DNA of 64,000 nt from Castanea sativa. Its lineage: Eukaryota > Streptophyta > Magnoliopsida > Fagales > Fagaceae. The notes beneath the pieces were generated by a model. That model had not been told where the DNA came from. It made no database searches and worked only from the letters and a program-made list of their open reading frames with translations. Below are positions 11,830 to 24,000 of the stretch, one piece after another. Position numbers and translations under genes: made by a program. The stretch spans positions 36,055,873 to 36,119,872 of the forward strand of contig NC_134019.1 in assembly GCF_040712315.1 (NCBI RefSeq), read 5' to 3'. Each line of letters opens with the position of its first letter. Position 1 is the first letter of the stretch.

Positions 11830-13190
11830 TAAATTCTTCCAGACTTCTTTATGTTCGTTAAGGGAAGTGAGGGTATGTTTTGCTGATAGGGAAGTTAGAT
11901 TTTAAAAGAAGGTTTTTGGGATAATTTGTAATTTATCAAATACTCTGAATGTGCAGCAGACATACTTATTTTTAAGTCCAATAAACCAATAAAAATAAAC
12001 TTTCTCAAACGAGCATTAAGTAAAATATATTTTGCATTGAATGAGCTTATTTTGTTTATTTTGCTTATTGTGTAAAAGTATTGTACTTTGAAGAATGTTT
12101 GAATGTGATACTTCATAATAACTATTAACAATCCTACAAACAGAACAAATTTCACCACTTGAGAGATGACAAATTGTGATGGGTACAGTTAAATTTTCAT
12201 TGAAACCACAACTGACATCAATTATATTGCTCACTGATCACAATCTACCACCTCAGTAGTTGTGAAATAAGTTGTGTCATTAGTCTTATTGAAAAGTTAA
12301 TACATTTTCTTTGGATGAAAATTAGCTAGGCATAACCAATCATAAGGGCCCGTTTGGATTGAAGGGTAGGGAGGGGGAGTGGAAGAGAGTAGAGTAAAGT
12401 TGGCAAGAAATTAGCCTAATTTTTAGCCAATTCTAGTCTACTCTACTCCACTCCCCCTCCTTCCCCCTCAATCCAAACAAACCATAAATGTTTACATTAG
12501 AAATATCAAGAAATGCTAGTTGAGCGCAAACACTCGGCCACATGAAAGGGTTGTTAGTTTGATACAATCATAATTTATGTCCCTAGCATTAGCATCATGG
12601 AAATATAAGTAGTCAAAATTTATCATAATCTCTTATCTTTGAGTTTCTTTTGTTTGTTGATCTGCCACCTGTAGTCTGTAGATAATTATGTTTTCCATTA
12701 TTGAATTGTTTTGTTTTTGTATTAGTAAGTTACACGCATGCAGTGCATCACAGCTGTGAAGGGTAGAAGTGAAATCTGATTTGAACCAAGTTTATTTGCT
12801 TATCTTGAATTGTTCATCAGAAATGCATGGTCTTTTCAGTAAGGGAAACCAGCTTTGTCCAACATTTGTATGGGTATTACTAATTTTATTGTTCACAATA
12901 TTGTTGATTCTTTTGTGTAATAAAGAGGGAAAGATCCTCATATCCTCATTCCCTCCTCTGTAATTTCAGTGTTGGGTTAAAAAATGCAATAACCAATTAT
13001 ATTAAGCAACTGAACCTCTTCTTCTTTTGAGATCATTAGAAATACTTGCAAGTCTTGCATGCTAGATATGTTTCCCTTGCAGTTCGAACCCGTGCCCTCT
13101 CATACTCTCCCAAACGTGAGGCTGGGGAAGGTATCAACTCGCCCAAATGATGCGGTGGTACAACTTAATGTTTTAAAGTCCCATTTCACT
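11830..13190. other. Spacer with one MITE
   Basis: AT-rich spacer upstream of the BURP pseudogene. It contains a Tourist-like MITE at 12346-12484 and no recognisable gene; short ORFs here have no family features. Confidence 0.5.
12346..12484. mobile_element. Tourist/Harbinger-like MITE
   Basis: A 139-bp near-palindrome. The left end GGGCCCGTTTGGATTGAAGG and the reverse complement of the right end TGGTTTGTTTGGATTGAGGG match, and the inner arms are GGGAGGGGGAGTGGA / TCCACTCCCCCTCC. It is flanked by TAA on both sides (12343-12345 and 12485-12487), the three-base target duplication typical of PIF/Harbinger elements. Confidence 0.8.
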
Positions 13191-13197
13191 TTCAAGA

Positions 13198-13354
13198 TCC
13201 CACATCGCAAAGATCCTCCCCCACTTGCTGCCTTATAAGCCCGAAGCTGAAGGAGTAGTGTACCATCAGTTATTATTAATAACTGATGGTACACTACTCC
13301 TTCAGCTTCGGGCTTATAAGGCAGCAAGTGGGGGAGGATCTTTGCGATGTGGGA
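13198..13354. repeat. Perfect hairpin 1 (77-bp arms, 3-nt loop)
   Basis: Arms 13198-13274 and 13278-13354 are reverse complements, with loop ATT. Arms include TCCCACATCGCAAAGATCC, CCCCCACTTGCTGCC and a TTATAAG motif. First of three consecutive hairpins. Confidence 0.95.
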
Positions 13355-13420
13355 CAACAAGTTTCCAGGGAGTACGCAATAAGTTTCCCTAGAGTACAAA
13401 AATTGCCTATACATTAAAAG

Positions 13421-13656
13421 GAAACTTCTTTTGAGTAGGATTTTGTACTCCCAGGAAAACTTTTTTTTTTTTTGTACTCCCTGAGAAACTTGTTCCTACC
13501 TCATCAGTTGCTCCCCCCACTTTCTCACTTATATGCCTACATCAGGCTTATAAGTGAGAAAGTGGGGAGAGCAACTGATGAGGTAGGAACAAGTTTCTCA
13601 GGGAGTACAAAAAATAGTTTCCCTGAGAGTACAAAATCCTACTCAAAAGAAGTTTC
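13421..13656. repeat. Long imperfect hairpin 2 (about 110-bp arms)
   Basis: The left arm starts GAAACTTCTTTTGAGTAGGA and the right arm ends TCCTACTCAAAAGAAGTTTC. The inner arms contain GTTCCTACCTCATCAGTTGC and CCACTTTCTCACTTATA with their complements, around a short loop near 13533-13545. A T-run disrupts the left arm. Confidence 0.93.
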
Positions 13657-13668
13657 ATTTTATTGTGA

Positions 13669-13786
13669 ATACTCAGGATTTTCACCTCTCGGGCCAAAGG
13701 TTTTTTGCCTTGTAACCTAAAACCCTTGGCCAAACAAGGTTACAAGGCAAAAAACCCTTGGCCCGAGAGGTGAAAATCCTGAGTAT
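13669..13786. repeat. Near-perfect hairpin 3
   Basis: The left arm ATACTCAGGATTTTCACCTC and the right arm ending GAGGTGAAAATCCTGAGTAT are reverse complements, continuing through CGGGCCAA(A/G)GGTTTTTTGCC and the TGTAACCT/AGGTTACA pair, with a single A/G mismatch noted. Confidence 0.93.
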
Positions 13787-13799
13787 CCATAAGAGGTAA

Positions 13800-16700
13800 A
13801 CTAAACCCCTTTCAAATAATGTCGATTTTATATACTTTTAAAATTATTCATTTTTATTATTCATTGTACTATCTTCATTTTGATGTAAATGAAAAAAGTC
13901 CTAATTAATGAAACACAATAAGATTAGTATCATGACAGTCACTCTCGTACCCCTATTCTTTGTAGTCCTGCACCTGTGAAAGTTATTTGCAGTGACCAAA
14001 TATCCAACTTTCACTACTACTACTCTCTCTCACTCTCTTAAGTCCTTTTGACAAAGCTCCTTTTTTACTCTTTAATATGCTTTTTTTTTTGGAAGGGGGG
14101 GGGGGGGGTGGGTGGGTTGTAATTGGAATTTCAAAACTCTCAACGTAGTATTTTATCCCCATACATATCAAGTAATTCAAGGAGGGAGTTCTTTGAAGGT
14201 GGCCCTAAGATACTGGATAAGAGTTTTGAACTAAGGATCTCATGAATTAATTCATGAGATCTTGGGAATCAATTACTACAGCAACCCTTTAGGTTCTTTA
14301 ATCGACTTGTTAATTGTGGTGAAATGAAGTGTTTCAATAGCTAGGTAGTATTTGAATTTAAGGATTTAAAACTAAGAGATTTAAAGAATAATTGTTACTA
14401 ATAACTTGAATAAAGTATGAGAGTGCAGGTTCCCCCCTCCCCCCTTTTCACTGAATTTTAAGGATGCATTTAAGATATTATTTCAAAATCATAGTATCAT
14501 AACTCAAGTGATTTTGCCAGAGCAAAGTACCCAGAGCTTAAAAAATTGACTTATGTTATTAAATTCATATCAAGCAATTTATACTAATAGTTGTTCAATT
14601 TACGTAATTTTAAATCTCAAATACAACCTTCTCAACAACAATAACAATATAAATCTCTGATACAAATGCAACTTACATAAGTTTTAAACAATGCACGATG
14701 AATTTGAGCTAGAGAATTTCATTCCAACAAAATCACTTGTGTTATGAAACTGAAATAATATCTTATACTTGATCAGTATAATTTTGCATAACTTTAATGT
14801 TTATGAAAAAAAACTAATAATACTTGCCATAGCTTATTCAAAGATTTTAAACTAAAAAATCGAAACCAGAACCCTTTGCTTCAAATGTTTTCATCCAAAA
14901 TACTTAAATCCTTATATTGCAAATACCTTGATAGGGGTGTTTGACAAATGACAACCAGGTTAGCCAAGAACAACATAATTGCAAAAGGCCTTGTTACTTA
15001 ACTGATTAGCAGCTTTTGGTGCTTTTAATGGAAACATTTATTATTCAAGTCCTACTTCTTCTATTGTAATTATCGATTAAAAAAAACATATTTTCTTTGG
15101 AAATTTTTCTATTAAAAGCTAGTACAAAATGGATAGAAACACTAGTTTTAGCTTTAATTCTTTTTAAAAAATCCCTTACAAAATTAAAATTTTAATTTTT
15201 GTATAGATAGAATTTGAATACAAGTCATTTATTCTAAGATAAAAAAATTTATAAGTTGAACTAATTAGATTCACAATTCATAAGCATATTGGATTTAGAA
15301 AATATAGTAGATATATACTGTGAACTATGCCATATCCAGAAAATTAAAATTGACTATGCCTTTTCAATAAAATTTTGAAATTCCCTACATTTTAATAATT
15401 AATTGAAAGATATATATAATATATAATAATAAATTTTATTATATGACAATCCAAATTATTGACTAATCCCATTTACTTTGGTACACAGTGCTTACAGTCA
15501 AGTTATATATATATATATATGCATGAGTTATAACTTAGTTATTAAATAAATAATAAAATAAACATGAATGCTAAAATGTGTTCTTATATCTTAATTATAT
15601 ATATGACCAAAAGAATTCTTTTTTCCTATATAAATATTTATATTTAGGAGAAATTCAGTTAAAGAAACTCTCGCCATCTACTTCTTGTGACGTGTGAACA
15701 TAAACAAGAAGCAAGAATAGAAGACATAGGAGAAAAGTTTCCACAAAATTACATAGCAAAGCCAATTTCACTAAATTATGGGCCGAAAAATTGGATTCAT
15801 TAAGTACATTCTTTTTTTTTTTTTTTTTTTTTTTGGGATACCAGACAAAGAGATTACATCACAAATTTAGAGTCTGTCTTGCTATCATATTAGCAAATTC
15901 CCTACTTTCAGCTAATATAGAGTCTGAAGTTCTCAAAAAACCACTAGCATAGAGTATTGCTTAATAATATTATGTATATCTTCTAGTAAGGGTTCACTAA
16001 GTACATGAGAAACATCTCAGTCATCAAAGGAAATTACTAATACAACCCTTGCCTCGACTATGATTGTTTTTATAGACCAGTGTGAATAGAAATAAGTGAA
16101 ATCACTATGAAGAGGGGATATTATATTATAATTGGGGAAAAGTTAGGTTCTAAATATTTTTAGAGCTATTTTATTCCAACTTATTATATATAACAATTTA
16201 CAAAACTATATATCAATGCATAATTTTTATTATATGACTTTTTTAATGAATGATGTGACTTGTGTAAATAATACACATAAATAATCTTATAATTTGTCAC
16301 GCAGTAGGCAGAAAAAAATATCAAATTTGTCACGCGTAAGTAGGAAAAGATATCTCCAAATATGTATAGAGTCAAAATTTGTCCTTAAAATAAATTGCAT
16401 CACCTTCGCGAATGATTGATTGCTTTAAAGCCCGTTCTTTTGCCTTTGAGATTGCTAACAATTAATGCTACTCTTACATACATCTTGCCTTCACAAAGAA
16501 AATATATTATATCATCCGTGCATGTCTTATATATAAACGCAAGCGTATACACCTTTTGATCAAAAGTCATGACCATGTCATTATCATCTAAGTAATATAT
16601 GTATTGGTTCATCAAAGTGTGTTGTTTATTCAAATATGCCAATTACCACTTACGTCCGCCAATACAAACATTCATATAATCATAAGAAACTACCTATGAT

Positions 16701-17990
16701 GGTTTCGTAAAACCCATATGTAAATTTGCGAATTTAGTCCGTCTTGTAGTCATAATTCATAAATAATAGGAGGAGGAGGAGAAGAAGAAGAAAACATAGG
16801 GGAAAAGCTTGTCCATTTTCTTTCATCAAAAATGAAGAAAACACGATCTGAGATTTTTTTTTTTTGGGTAGAATACAAGCTCTGAGATGGAAGTAAAACA
16901 TTCATGAAATATGAAAGCAAATTCATCATATATATTTATATTACATTGAGTCTTTTTTTTTTTCTGTTTTTTTTTTCAATTTATTTCTTTTTCCCTTTTT
17001 CTTTAAGTGACCCTTAGGGTTTGTTTGGTTTGTTAAATCTTTGGCCTAGTTTAATTCAGTGTAAAACATATTCTAGAAAATATTTTCCTCATTTTCGAGT
17101 GTATTGAAAGACTTTGCCAAACCAAAATAATTTTCTGTTAATGAAAAAAAAAACCTTCTTTAGGTCCGAAGATGTTTCACATCCTAAAAAGAACATAAAA
17201 CATTTTCAATCTCAAGAGAATAAAACCTTCAAACTGATTGAAATATCTTAAAATCTTAAAAATGATCAAATATATACCTTAATTATAACTTTTTCACTTA
17301 CAGATAAACCATAAGACAATAACTTCCTTTCCTCACTTTAATAGTAGTGTGAAATTAGGAACGATGCACTTTTTCTTTTCTTTGTTTTTTTGTTAAGTAT
17401 GTCAAGTGATATCTATTATTATTTAGCATAAAAAAGGAAAGCAAGTAATAACATTATCTCCTTCCTGAAAAAAACGCGACCTAAGACCTGCGTGTTTTGC
17501 AGTAAGGGACAAGGATAGAAGTGATGATCTCATTCTCTCATAATTACACATATCAGCCTACTTAACAACATTGTGAACCACAAAATTATTCAACCATACT
17601 GTTAGATGGTTATGCAACAAGGCCAATATTTATACTAAACACTGGCACTTGTTATTGGAATGATTAAAGAAGCTATAAAAGGAGTAGTATCATCGTGTAT
17701 ACATCATCGATAAGGTCCTTTGAATTCTGATAGACATGCCAAAACTAGAGAGTGCGTAGACTTTTGCACAATGCCACGTTTCCTCAGATGGATAGGAAGA
17801 AAAGGGGGAGGGGTGATGTTTCTAGATAACTTGGCCAGAACATTAGTGTAAATTCATCACCAACCTTTTCTTCATTACAGTTCAACTAAGTAAAAAAATC
17901 TCTAGAGATGCTTCCCGTGACTGTTTTTTGGATAGATAAAAGTATTTAAATCTCTTCATATGCAGTCTCTCATCTTACACGTACTGAGTT
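13800..17990. other. Intergenic AT-rich spacer
   Basis: No gene recognised. Contains a G-run (14094-14108), a SINE fragment (14987-15087), a T-run (15811-15834) and scattered AT repeats. Short ORFs (for example 16400-16642 on the minus strand) show no family features. Confidence 0.55.
14987..15087 (+). mobile_element. Degraded tRNA-derived SINE
   Basis: TTACTTAACTGATTAGCAGC with a tail CCTACTTCTTCTATTGTAAT TATCGA and an A-run. The tail matches the SINE at 7658-7752, showing two members of one family in the window. The B box is poorly preserved. Confidence 0.45.
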
Positions 17991-17991
17991 A

Positions 17992-18322
17992 TTATAAAGA
18001 AGAATTCAATAAAAGTAGTTTCAAAATGCTGACAAGAAGTTTTGACCTCGATATTTAATGAATATCATAAGACCTTAAAAACTACTAAATAACTAGTAGT
18101 TTTATCATCTCTTTTTTTGCAAAAAGTAAGATTCTTTTAAGGTATATAGTATATATTATAAGGAAGAATCCAATGAAAATAGTTTCAAAATGCTGACAAG
18201 AAGTTTTGACCCCAATATTTAATAAATATCATAAAACCTTAAAAACTACTAAATAACTACGAATTTTATCAGCTTTGTTTTTGCAAAAAAATAAGATTCT
18301 TTTAAGGTATATAGTATATATT
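17992..18322. repeat. Two-copy 164-bp tandem duplication
   Basis: Copies begin at 17992 and 18156. Shared blocks are AGTTTCAAAATGCTGACAAG, AAGTTTTGACC and CTTAAAAACTACTAAATAAC, and both end with TTTTAAGGTATATAGTATAT. Copies differ at scattered positions, so the duplication is not very recent. Noncoding. Confidence 0.9.
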
Positions 18323-18329
18323 AGCTCAT

Positions 18330-20870
18330 GCATGCAGAGAAGCCCAATTGCCTATTACACCTATTACTCTATTCTAACAACCCACCACAAATTTTATATC
18401 AAACTTCTGCATATTAACCAGCTAAAAGTTAACCTGTTTTATCAATTCTAACAACCCACTGTATATATAGCTTTTATATTAATCTTCTGCAGATTAAAAC
18501 ATAAAATTAATGGACTTTTAGGCCACAAACCATGACAAAAGAAGTAGGTACTCAGCTAGCTCACCAACGGGTCACATCTACGTAGAAGTCAACGAAGGAT
18601 TATCATCATCAACTCCAATGTAGAATATATATTACAAGTAATGTCAATTCCCTCAAAATCTGACTAGAAGACTCGAATATCGAACCTCCCCCACACAACT
18701 CTTATCCTTACCACGTTGCTTCAAATTTATCATCATGTGCTTTTCAATTGCACAAAATTCTAAAGAACGTGGAGTCTCATTGTCAACCCTTAAAAACAAA
18801 ATACCTCCAACACGATTAATCATGGACGGCCTATTGTGCCATACTACCCTACCCAATACGTCTTTGACTTCCGGCTACTTTTCACTATTGGAGCAATAGG
18901 GTGTGTCTTAGTCTTAGCACTAGCAATAAAGGTGTGATTTGAGTGCTTGAAAGCTCGACAGAAAGGTTCGGGGTACGTTTACGGTATTTGCTAAATAACT
19001 ATTTTTTAAAAAAATTTAATACCACTTAAATAAAAAATATTAAAAATAGTTTTTTTTTCTTTTTTTTATAAAAATTTTAAAAATATTTTCTAAACTAAGA
19101 TTTTTGGAACATCCGATAACTTTTTCCTAATAAAAAATGTCAAATTTTTGGCAATTTATGCTAAAAGAGTTTTAAGTATTTCTTAAATTTAAAAATAGAT
19201 TTAAGGCTAAAATTGGAAGTTAAAAATTTTAGTTTTGAAAAGCTTCCAGTTTATTGTTTATACTTTATAAATCCATAACTTTGTAATATTATTCAATGTA
19301 ATCAATCAAACACTAAAAACGCTAAAGAGCTTTTTAATTAGAATTCTATATCGCATAAGCTCTATTGCTCAAGCTCTGCTTTCTTATTTAGCTATAAAAA
19401 AATAAAAAATAAAAATAAAAATAATGGTACATAAACATGATTCTTGTCCTTCCTCTTACTCAACATGTTAGAATAAGTGAATTTCAAAATGAAAGATACT
19501 CTCCAAAGGATCTAGATTAGGTCCAATGCTTATAATGCATTAAATCCGTTCGGATAGTGACATGTGTCTAAAATTAGACACGTATCACAATTTTAACGGA
19601 TCAAGTGCCACTGGATACTGGATCCAAACTTTCCCTCTCCAAAAAACCAAACTAAAATCAAAGGCTATAACTAGACATTTCTATATGATGCACCTATGAA
19701 GTTGACTTTGGCAAACAAAACCAAATTAGTGTGTAAACCTAAAATTTAAAAAGAAAGATACCATGCAAGTATTAAGTTTAAAAAAGAAAAAAAACAAAAC
19801 GCACTACAAGTAGACAACGATATTTTGATGCACATTTCAAGTTGACTTTTGTGTTTTTGTGGTATCCGAATAAATCATATCTTACCTTGTCTCACAGTCT
19901 CAGTCGAGTTTAGTAGTTTTTTATTAGGTCCATCAAAACTGATGAAATAGTCCTCCATACCAATGAAACAAGAATTTTAGTGTACTTTTTTTTTTTTAAA
20001 GTTTTATCGAGAATTGAAAAATTTTACAGCTTTTTCAATTTATTATAAAATGTTTCTAAAAATAGATAGTTTAATGTGTGCTCTTAACCAAACTCATGAA
20101 ACAAAACCATCTATGTAGGTGTGATTATCAAGTAAATAAGTAATATTATTTTATTGGTTAAGAAGACCACTTTAGTAATTTTCTAGTGGACCTAATAATT
20201 TCTCCAACTACAGTCTGTAAGCTTGTATATTTTTCTTTATTATGTGTTGTAATTTAGCTGAAAATCATTGGTGGGATCCTGCATGGCGTTCAACATTGTT
20301 ATCCAACATGAGTATAAAATTGAGAACATGACGTACAGCTTTTAATTTACATTTTAATATTTCTTGAATTAAATTATAAATTTTAATAGCATGGAAGTGG
20401 CCCAGGAGATCGAAGAGAGAAAAGAAGAACACAAGATTTATTGTGGTTCGACTTTAATGGCCTACCTTCCATATCTATCAATCAATCCGTGATTTATTTA
20501 ACTTAATATGGAAAGTGAATATTTTCCAACTCTCCCTGGAAATTCTGTACGGTGCCTTTGATGAAGTGTGCAACTTGCAAAAAGATTGAATCTGAAACTT
20601 GAAAAAAAAAAAAAAAAAAAGGGTAGCTTGCAATACTCTTTTTTATGTGAAAGATCTTTCTATGGTATCTCCAATGTTGCGGGGGTTATCCTATCCACTT
20701 GTGGAGTTATTATTCAAGGAGACGTGAACTCCTACCAAATATGATAAAATTATGTTATTGTCTGTCCATAATGGCATAATGAACCAAAAAACAATGAAAT
20801 ATAAGTTACCATATGAGGTTGTTGAAGCTACCATTTTTTTTTTTTTCTTCTTCTTCTTCTTTTTTTTTTT
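18330..20870. other. Intergenic AT-rich spacer
   Basis: No gene recognised. It holds a small hairpin (19547-19601). The stretch around 20390-20500 (GAACACAAGATTTATTGTGG TTCGAC) resembles a plant retrotransposon LTR fragment, but with no terminal repeats to confirm it. Confidence 0.5.
19547..19601. repeat. Short inverted repeat
   Basis: GTGACATGTGTCTAA ... TTAGACACGTATCAC form a stem around AA, with an outer CCGTT/AACGG pair. Possibly a remnant of a larger TIR element between about 19500 and 19640. Confidence 0.6.
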
Positions 20871-20874
20871 TTTA

Positions 20875-20947
20875 ATAGAGATTTTCAACTTATAATAACC
20901 ACTTCTGATGATAAGAGACTTTACCAACTGAGTTAACTGAAACTTAC
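20875..20947 (-). mobile_element. Internally deleted Au-type SINE
   Basis: On the minus strand: CAGTTAACTCAGTTGGTAAA then GTCTCTTATCATCAGAAG and ATAAGTTGAAAATCTCT, followed by an A-rich tail (a T-run on the plus strand at 20834-20872). This is the start and end of an Au-type SINE with the middle missing. Confidence 0.65.
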
Positions 20948-21301
20948 CATTTTAATAATAAGTAAATATTATTTTGTGGGTCCAATTAATGGGTGTTTTC
21001 GTGTTGAGTATTTGTTAATGAATTATTTTAGAAAATTTTAAATACCATTTTCATGAGAAATATAAAAGTTGTCACAAAAGTTAATTACTTTTTTCTTTTT
21101 CTATAAAAAAATTTTAAAAATAGTTTTTAAATTAATATTCTCAAGGCTTCCATTAACTTTTTCTCTATTTTATTTATTCTCATAGGATACTGCTCAATGT
21201 AACGTAAGTTACTGATATATATGGCAAAATGATTATCATGTGTAACCCTATTACTAATAGAGATATGTACCTTTAAAAAAATGTGGGTGAGAGGAAACTT
21301 A

Positions 21302-21940
21302 GGGCATGTTTGGTAGATTTTAATAGACTTGGTAATGTAATAGTTATTTTTATAGTTTAGTTTTTTTTTTTTTTGTAGTTGGGTTCTATGAATAACTATT
21401 CTTTTAAATGGGGAATAATTATTTCTCTCTAAATGATTGTCATAGCTATTCTTTAATAGGTATAATAATTTTTAAATATAAAAACTTTCCATATACACAC
21501 CACAATTATAAATTAAAAAATAATAATAATAATAATATCTCTCTCTCTCTCTCAATTTAAAAAAAAAAAATTATTTTTTAAGAAATATAATTATATAAGA
21601 TATTTTCCTAAATATAGATCTTAGGCTTTATTATATTATTACAATTTCCAATCAAACATATGATTATTTTATGTAGTTTCAACTTATGGTGTCTATTCTT
21701 GATAATAGCACTTTTATCATCATATCAAGACACCAATCGGTTTTTGGTGTGGGCGGAGATTGTACCCCAGATCTCTTAATCAACCATCAGAGACTTTACC
21801 AGTTGAGTTAACTGGAACCCACAATAATAAAGCTTATCATTCTTGAATATATTTATTTATTCCATTACAACACATTTTATTCTCAATAATAAAACTTATC
21901 ATTCTTATTGAAATCTCTATTTAGTTAACCAAACGTGCCC
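21302..21940. mobile_element. Tourist/Harbinger-like element
   Basis: A 639-bp element with TIRs GGGCATGTTTGGT and ACCAAACGTGCCC, flanked by TTA at 21299-21301 and 21941-21943. It contains an Au SINE (21674-21821) and CT/AT repeats; no transposase frame, so non-autonomous. Confidence 0.82.
21674..21821 (-). mobile_element. Au-type SINE nested in the Harbinger-like element
   Basis: On the minus strand it reads GTTCCAGTTAACTCAACTGG, TAAAGTCTCTGATGGTTGAT, AGATCTGGGGTACAATCTCC, CCACACCAAAAACCGATTGG TGTCTTG and ends CATAAGTTGAAACTAC. This matches the Au SINE consensus as I recall it, including A and B boxes and the 3' body. Confidence 0.85.
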
Positions 21941-21991
21941 TTAGGGTAGGCTAATTCTAGGACATTGAGTGTTGTAATTTTGGGTTATTTA

Positions 21992-22994
21992 GGGGTTGTT
22001 TGGGTGGAAAAAAAAATGTCCACTCATCACTGATCATTGATCACTCTATAACTCATCACTTATCACTAAAGATTCTCCAACTTCCTTCGGTGGCATGTTT
22101 AACACTTGCTTCCAACTTCTGATAACTCTAAAACTTTAAATTTGTGTGGGACCCACTACCTGAGCACCATGTCAGGCTCACGATTAGCCTACCCGCATAT
22201 ACATTCAAGGAGTTTCGATCACCATTGTTCCAACTTGGGTATGTCTTTTTCTTGAATCATTTTTTTTTTTTTTTTGGTCTTTGATGTCGTAGATGTTATT
22301 GTCTCGATAGGTGGTACATGTGGCTCTGTTCATACAATTGGGTCTTTGTAGGTGGTTTGCGGGTTTTGTGTCGTCATCGTCCTTCTCCAGTCTGAGATGG
22401 GGCCGCCGCAGGTTGGATTAGATCAAATGCATCGCTGGACGTGGCTAAGCTGAGGGGTTTACTTTGAAGATGGGGCTATGATGAGGAAAAGAAGAAAGAT
22501 GGGATATGTTGGGCTGTGCAGATAGGTTTGGTTTGGTATGAAAGAGAGTTGTTGGGAGTAAAAGCTAAACACCGAAAGAGAGAAGAAAGCAAGAAAAGAA
22601 GAAAGAGAGCACTAGGGGTGAAGAGAAGAAGAAAGAAAGAAAATGAGAAACATAGAAGCTGTGAAGAGAAGAAGAAAGAAAGAAAGAAAAAAAAAAGAAG
22701 AAGAAGAAGAAGAAAGAGAGCTGGTGATTAGACAAGACACTGAACAGTGGGTCCCATTCATTGCTAAGAACTACGGAAAATGCCATCTCACTCTATTCTC
22801 TGTTTTCAGAAACTCCCAAATTGTGTTTTCAATTGGATATCTCATCACTCAAAAATCAAAGAATTAAGTGATGGAAATATCACTAAGTAAGCAAAGCCAA
22901 ACAAGCACCTTATGGTGGGGTCCATAGTATTTTGGGTTATGGGTGATGAAAACCCAGTGATGGGTGATGGAAAACTTGAAATCCAAACAACCCC
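21992..22994. mobile_element. Second, 1.0-kb Harbinger-like TIR element
   Basis: The left end GGGGTTGTTTGGGTGG and the right end AAATCCAAACAACCCC are terminal inverted repeats, flanked by TTA at 21989-21991 and 22995-22997. Sub-terminal regions on both sides are rich in 'catcact/agtgatg' words. The interior has a moderately GC-rich stretch (22300-22480) and a long purine tract (22565-22720) that gives spurious Lys/Arg/Glu ORFs. No transposase. Lies only 51 bp from the previous element. Confidence 0.8.
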
Positions 22995-23849
22995 TTACTT
23001 TGTGATCGGAGGGATGTAAATGGATTAAAGACAGCAACTTTTGTTCACTATGCAAGACCAAATACTTTGCTCTAGCTAAATTTAGAGCTTGGTTGAGTGA
23101 AAATGAAGGTTAGGCAGAAAATTCATTAAACACTCGCTTGTCCTTTGGTTGAGTGAACCCTATTATTGAAGGTTATGTATTTTTCCTTATAGGACTGATT
23201 CTATAGCCACCTTAACCCTAATCCCTACATGTATATAAGCCAAAGTTTAACCATATTTTCTAGAGAGGAAGACAATTAAAAAATTGAGAGAAAACTTTCG
23301 AAAGAATCCAAATTGTCTTCTAGACTCTCCATTAAGAGGCTTTTGATTCAATAACTTGACCCCCCATTATGTGTGTTGGACTTCAATCATTGAAACATAG
23401 AGATGACTTCAAATCTTCAAGAAGCTCTTGAAGTAGCCAATGGATTGGTCTATCAAGGTTGGCTTTTCTTCAATCAAGTGTATCCAACTCCATTTTCCGT
23501 TTCAATTCTAATTTTAGAGTTTGATTTCCCATATAAGGCTCCCAAGTAACACAAATTTTTCCATCTTTTATTCTTTTTGGGTTCAGCCTATACGAAAATT
23601 TTCAATTCGCTCACATGCTGTTGGGGATATTACAATTCTTGGGACCACATGATTTCTTGTGTTTCTCTCAAACTTACTATTTTGTAGTTATGTTTCATAA
23701 GCCTCTATTTATACTCATAGGATTATGTTTCATCAAAAGGCACGTATGGAAAGTTAAAATGTTTCATAAAACTGTTAACAAGGCTTGAAACCTCTTCAAC
23801 CTTTCTAAACAATAACCAAAAAATTCTGCAGAAAATCCTATTTCACAAT

Positions 23850-24000
23850 TTTCGATCGGTTGAAAATTACTTTCGATCGATCGAGTGCTCTTTTCGATCA
23901 GTCGAACAGGAATTGAACAGCAATCGAGACATCTATAAATTCCAAGATTTTTCTTTACCATTTTCGATCGATTGAGCCAAAGCTTTGACCGATCGAAAAT
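23850..24000. repeat. Cluster of CGATCGA-type motifs
   Basis: TTCGATCGGTTGA, TTCGATCGATCGA, TTCGATCAGTCGA, TTCGATCGATTGA and an inverted GACCGATCGAAAA occur within 150 bp. It looks like part of a degraded retrotransposon, but no LTR boundaries are visible. Confidence 0.6.

Noticed and set aside
16400..16642. 80-codon minus ORF
   Set aside because: No recognisable domain, no upstream promoter-like context, AT-rich composition as in the spacer.
22516..22867. Lys/Arg/Glu-rich ORFs on both strands
   Set aside because: Products of a purine tract (GAA/AGA repeats) inside a TIR element.
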